This document shows, in pieces, positions 61,144 to 64,000 of a stretch of DNA of 64,000 nucleotides. This DNA is from JACPVF01 sp964502095. Its GTDB lineage: Bacteria; Chloroflexota; Anaerolineae; Anaerolineales; Villigracilaceae. Numbering within the stretch: position 1 is the stretch's first letter; every line of letters starts with the position of its first letter. Made by a program: the position numbers and the translations under genes. The stretch is from the NCBI GenBank assembly GCA_964502095.1, contig CAZCUF010000006.1, positions 1 through 64,000 of the forward strand, given 5' to 3'. The notes under the pieces were generated by a model, which was not told the origin of the DNA, did no database searches, and saw nothing but the letters and a program-made list of their open reading frames with translations.

Positions 61144-61982
61144 TATTGATCGTCCGAATCCTGCATGTGATGTAAAAGCGCAAGCAGATTCCTTCGATGC
61201 AAACCCTCCGCCAGCCCGCCAAGATAGACCCGGCTCTTCCCACAGTCTTCGATGCGGATCGTATCCAGGAATTCTTCGGGAGAACGGCGTTTCGCCGCAC
61301 TCCGCGCGGCTTTCTTGATCGCAGAAAGATAACTTAGATTCTCCTTCACCGCGGCATCGATCTCGCCGCGCAGGATGATATCTCCATGACCTTGCACGAT
61401 ATTTTCCAGGCCCATGCGCCCGATCCTTTTGATCGAGGCAATGATCTCATCCACATCGCCGTCCACCACGTAGGGCAATGGCATGAATGCGTCGCCCGCG
61501 AACAGAATACGATCTTCTTCCACCAGCACCCCGATCCCATCAGGGCTGTGACCCATGGCCGGAACGATGCTAAGATTCTTTTTACCGACTCGCAGAGTCA
61601 TTTCACCGGAATCGAATGTGATATGCGGCAGGACGATTTTCACCTGCCGCAACGCGGGATTCTGCCTTCGAGCGTTATCCAGCGAAGGAACGCCGCGTTC
61701 CGCCAACAGGTCCCGGCAGTGAGCGTGGGCAATGATGGTCGCAGAAGGGAAGAAACAATTTCCCCAGGCGTGGTCGGCATGGTAATGAGTATTGATCACG
61801 TAGCGCACCGGCACACCCAATTCGTGCTCGATAAATTCGCGCATCCCAAGCGTCTCATCTGGCAGGGCCAGGGTATCGATCACCACCGCCCATTGCGGCC
61901 CGGTCACCACACCGGCTGTAACCTGTGCGTAGATTTCGCTTTGGAACCAAAATACATTTTCAGAAACGCGCTCACGATGCAT
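61143..61982 (-). CDS. Metallo-beta-lactamase-fold hydrolase
   Basis: The di-zinc motif is THYHADHAWGN (HxHxDH), with later ligands in IIAHAH, GHSPDG, FAGDAF and VQGHGD. The 279-residue length fits an MBL-fold hydrolase of the glyoxalase II/quinol-hydrolase style rather than a true beta-lactamase. Single gene, substrate unknown. Confidence 0.88.
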   Translation of the reverse strand: MHRERVSENVFWFQSEIYAQVTAGVVTGPQWAVVIDTLALPDETLGMREFIEHELGVPVRYVINTHYHADHAWGNCFFPSATIIAHAHCRDLLAERGVPSLDNARRQNPALRQVKIVLPHITFDSGEMTLRVGKKNLSIVPAMGHSPDGIGVLVEEDRILFAGDAFMPLPYVVDGDVDEIIASIKRIGRMGLENIVQGHGDIILRGEIDAAVKENLSYLSAIKKAARSAAKRRSPEEFLDTIRIEDCGKSRVYLGGLAEGLHRRNLLALLHHMQDSDDQ

Positions 61983-62111
61983 GGAACTTCCTCAAAAACA
62001 TTTTTCTCATTGATAGCATAAAATTAGTTAGAAAGTCAAGTTGTATATACACATCCAGCGGTCAAATCCGTCTTGATTCGGCTTGGCTACCGTGATACAC
62101 TCTGTAACGAA

Positions 62112-63719
62112 ATGGCAATAAACGTACTCTTGGTCACTTCGATTCCGGCAGTGGCAGAAGCCATTCAGCGGAGTCTGCAAGATTCCGACGCGTATCGGAT
62201 TCACGTTGTAAACAATAAATCCGCGGCGGTCGTCCGGGCAGACGAGCAAAGCTGTGTACTGGCCATTCTCGATATGAGCCTCGGCGAAGGTTGGGTGGAA
62301 GAAATCGGCGAGGCATTACGCACGGTACAACCTCAAATTAAGTTGATCGTTCTTTGCGCGGACGAAGACCCGCCCGCGTTGGATGGGATTCGTCCCTGGA
62401 CGCTTTTACGCAAACCCGTTCTGCTTCCAGATGTTCTAAAAGAGATGAGCGCTTCTTCCGAACGCCCCACTGAGATCACCTCCCCGAATCTAACCTGGCT
62501 TCAGGATGTTTCCGTAGCCGCACAGCATCTCACCCGCCTCACCCTCGAAAGTTCCGCGCAGGCGGCGCTCATCACGCGCAATAACGAGTTATGGGCGTAT
62601 GCGGGCGGCCTTTCACAGAGCGCGGGCAAGGAACTCGCCCAAACTGTAGCGCGCAATTGGGACGGTCAAAAAGGAAGCGATCTGTTGCGCTTCATCCGCC
62701 TCGAAAGCACGCGCGCCGAGCATATGTTGTATGCCACGCGGCTGGCGCCGGGCATTGTGCTGGCGCTGGTCTTCGATGCAGAGACTCCCTTCAGCACGAT
62801 CCGTTCGCAGGCCAATCAACTGATCAACACCATCGGCGCGGAAAAAACGGAGACCGGTAAAACCGCCAAGTTTCTGGTCCCGCCTGCCTCCGAAGTTCGG
62901 ATGAACAACGAAGACGAGGATGCAGATATCGAGATGCCTCCGATCACGGACATTCTCACCGACATCCCCTCTCCCGATCCACAGATCGATTCACGCTTCG
63001 ACCTCGAACTGCCCGCCGGTCCTACAACGTTCGACCCGGCGACAGCCGAGACGCGCGAATCCAAACCTCTTTCCAACGCCGGCGTTTTCAGCCGCGAAAC
63101 TTCACCAGCCATCCCGTTGAGTGAATTACTCATGGCCGATCAGGGCAGGCAATTGGATGAAACCGTCCCATCACAATCACTGGACGATGTGGACGTTACC
63201 GCGCCGTCCAGGCCCAAGACGCCCATGCGCGTTCCGCAACCCGGCGAAATGGACGCAACCCGCCCCAGCCCCACCACAGAAGCCGCGCGCCGCGTTACCC
63301 TCGAACCGGTGACTGCGGGGTTGTATCACCTCACCTATGCCTGTTTGCTGGTGCCGCGTTTCTCCTCGCATTACCTCACCGGCGATCTGGCCGATCATAT
63401 CTCCGAGTGGCTTCCGACCATCTGCGTTGCATTCGGCTGGCGTTTGGAATTTCTGGCCGTGCGCCCGGAGTATTTGCAATGGGTCGCGAACGTTCAGCCC
63501 AATACCTCGCCCGGTTATTTAATGCGTATCATGCGCCTGCAAACTTCCGAGAAGATCTTCGCGGAGTTTCCCCGCCTTAAGAAAGAGAATCCCTCCGGGG
63601 ATTTCTGGGCGCCGGGATATCTCATCATGGGCGGGACCCAGCCTCACCCTCCGCAACTCGTGCGGGATTACATCAAACAGACGCGCGAACGCCAGGGCTC
63701 GTCACGCCCGCGTCGATAG
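62112..63719 (+). CDS. Receiver-roadblock protein with C-terminal degenerate IS200/Y1 transposase domain
   Basis: Three modules in 535 residues. Residues 1-115 form a receiver-like fold with phosphoacceptor position Asp54 (LAILDMSL) and LLRKPVLL (Lys101-Pro102), but the N-terminal acidic pair is missing. Residues 128-250 look like a roadblock/LC7 domain (AALITRNNELWAYAGGLSQSAG to LALVFDAETPFSTI). After a disordered linker, residues 397-535 align with IS200-family TnpA: YHLTYACLLVPRF, SPGYLMRIMRLQTSEKIFAEFP, FWAPGYLIMGG, VRDYIKQTR. The HUH histidines read Tyr454-Leu-Gln456 instead, while Tyr520 matches the catalytic tyrosine. Transposition activity is therefore lost; a DNA- or nucleotide-binding signalling role is likely. 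Start chosen at 62112; polA follows. Confidence 0.75.
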   Translation: MAINVLLVTSIPAVAEAIQRSLQDSDAYRIHVVNNKSAAVVRADEQSCVLAILDMSLGEGWVEEIGEALRTVQPQIKLIVLCADEDPPALDGIRPWTLLRKPVLLPDVLKEMSASSERPTEITSPNLTWLQDVSVAAQHLTRLTLESSAQAALITRNNELWAYAGGLSQSAGKELAQTVARNWDGQKGSDLLRFIRLESTRAEHMLYATRLAPGIVLALVFDAETPFSTIRSQANQLINTIGAEKTETGKTAKFLVPPASEVRMNNEDEDADIEMPPITDILTDIPSPDPQIDSRFDLELPAGPTTFDPATAETRESKPLSNAGVFSRETSPAIPLSELLMADQGRQLDETVPSQSLDDVDVTAPSRPKTPMRVPQPGEMDATRPSPTTEAARRVTLEPVTAGLYHLTYACLLVPRFSSHYLTGDLADHISEWLPTICVAFGWRLEFLAVRPEYLQWVANVQPNTSPGYLMRIMRLQTSEKIFAEFPRLKKENPSGDFWAPGYLIMGGTQPHPPQLVRDYIKQTRERQGSSRPRR

Positions 63720-63826
63720 CCGGCCTCGCCGCACAAACGCAGACCGCGGAAAGCGCTCTGCGTTTTTTCTTTTTTACTGTATACTGCATACGAATCATCG
63801 GTCATTGATCACTGGAATTTGAAATC

Positions 63827-64000
63827 ATGCCGCCCACTCTTTATCTCATTGACGGTCACGCGCTGGCGTATCGCATGTACTTTGCATTGACTGCCGGAGG
63901 AGGCAGTCAGCGATGGCAAACCTCGAGCGGCGAACCAACTGCCGGCACGTACGGATTCGCCCGCGAACTGCTCCGCATCCTCGAACAGGAAAAACCGGAA
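63827..64000 (+). CDS. polA: DNA polymerase I (5' part)
   Basis: The first 58 residues match the 5' nuclease domain of PolA: LYLIDGHALAYRMYFAL, then GTYGFARELLRILEQEKP. The Asp in LIDGHALAYR is the first metal ligand of the FEN-like nuclease. The gene runs off the right edge. The ATG at 63827 gives the canonical start. Confidence 0.93.
   Translation, partial: MPPTLYLIDGHALAYRMYFALTAGGGSQRWQTSSGEPTAGTYGFARELLRILEQEKPE

Overview
The window looks like chromosomal DNA from a member of the Chloroflexota, most likely class Anaerolineae. This is inferred from the style of the 16S fragment, the many Thr/Pro-linker lipoproteins, the serine/threonine kinases fused to PD40 propellers, the GAF-rich sensor kinases and the inositol-phosphate synthase. 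No database search was possible. Gene density is high, and most genes lie in short same-strand operons separated by clear hairpin terminators. I found no CRISPR array, tRNA, intact insertion sequence or prophage.

Region 1 (1-9.9 kb, mostly minus strand): the 5' end of a 16S rRNA gene with a consensus promoter; recR, ybaB and dnaX, with a TIR-domain gene inserted between dnaX and ybaB; a lamin-tail protein; prmA; a P1B-4 metal ATPase with its ArsR-type repressor and operator; and the fluoride channel crcB with a DUF190 gene. Region 2 (10-15 kb): hrcA-grpE-dnaK-dnaJ behind a near-perfect CIRCE element. Region 3 (15-31 kb): two paralogous Ser/Thr kinases with PD40 sensor domains, a membrane transglutaminase, a GAF-PAS adenylate cyclase, a LysM surface protein, a HIT hydrolase, a deacetylase-like lipoprotein, inositol-phosphate synthase, a GAF histidine kinase, a PfkB kinase and an M20 peptidase.

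Region 4 (31-40 kb): a sugar-epimerase-like SDR; lipoproteins; a three-gene unit of DNA methyltransferase, small exported protein and PD-(D/E)XK-like protein that may be an undescribed restriction-modification system; an S41 protease; a C39-TPR protein; a response regulator; and a SUMF1-type protein. Region 5 (40-48.5 kb): metK under a SAM-I riboswitch; a Fur-family regulator with an ECF cobalt/nickel importer (cbiMQO); and trpS then trpB2 behind a tryptophan T-box leader whose UGG specifier can be read directly. Together with the metal exporter in region 1, the window carries both uptake and efflux of cobalt/nickel-type metals.

Region 6 (48.5-64 kb): a FIST sensor next to a 1325-residue PDZ/GAF histidine kinase, gyrB, a TAT-exported small protein followed by an HPr-kinase-like protein and a nucleotidyltransferase, plsY, a metallo-beta-lactamase-fold hydrolase, and the start of polA. 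Just before polA lies the most unusual protein in the window: a receiver-like domain, a roadblock-like domain and a C-terminal IS200/Y1-transposase-like domain that has lost its HUH histidines. It looks like a domesticated transposase domain turned to a signalling or DNA-binding role.
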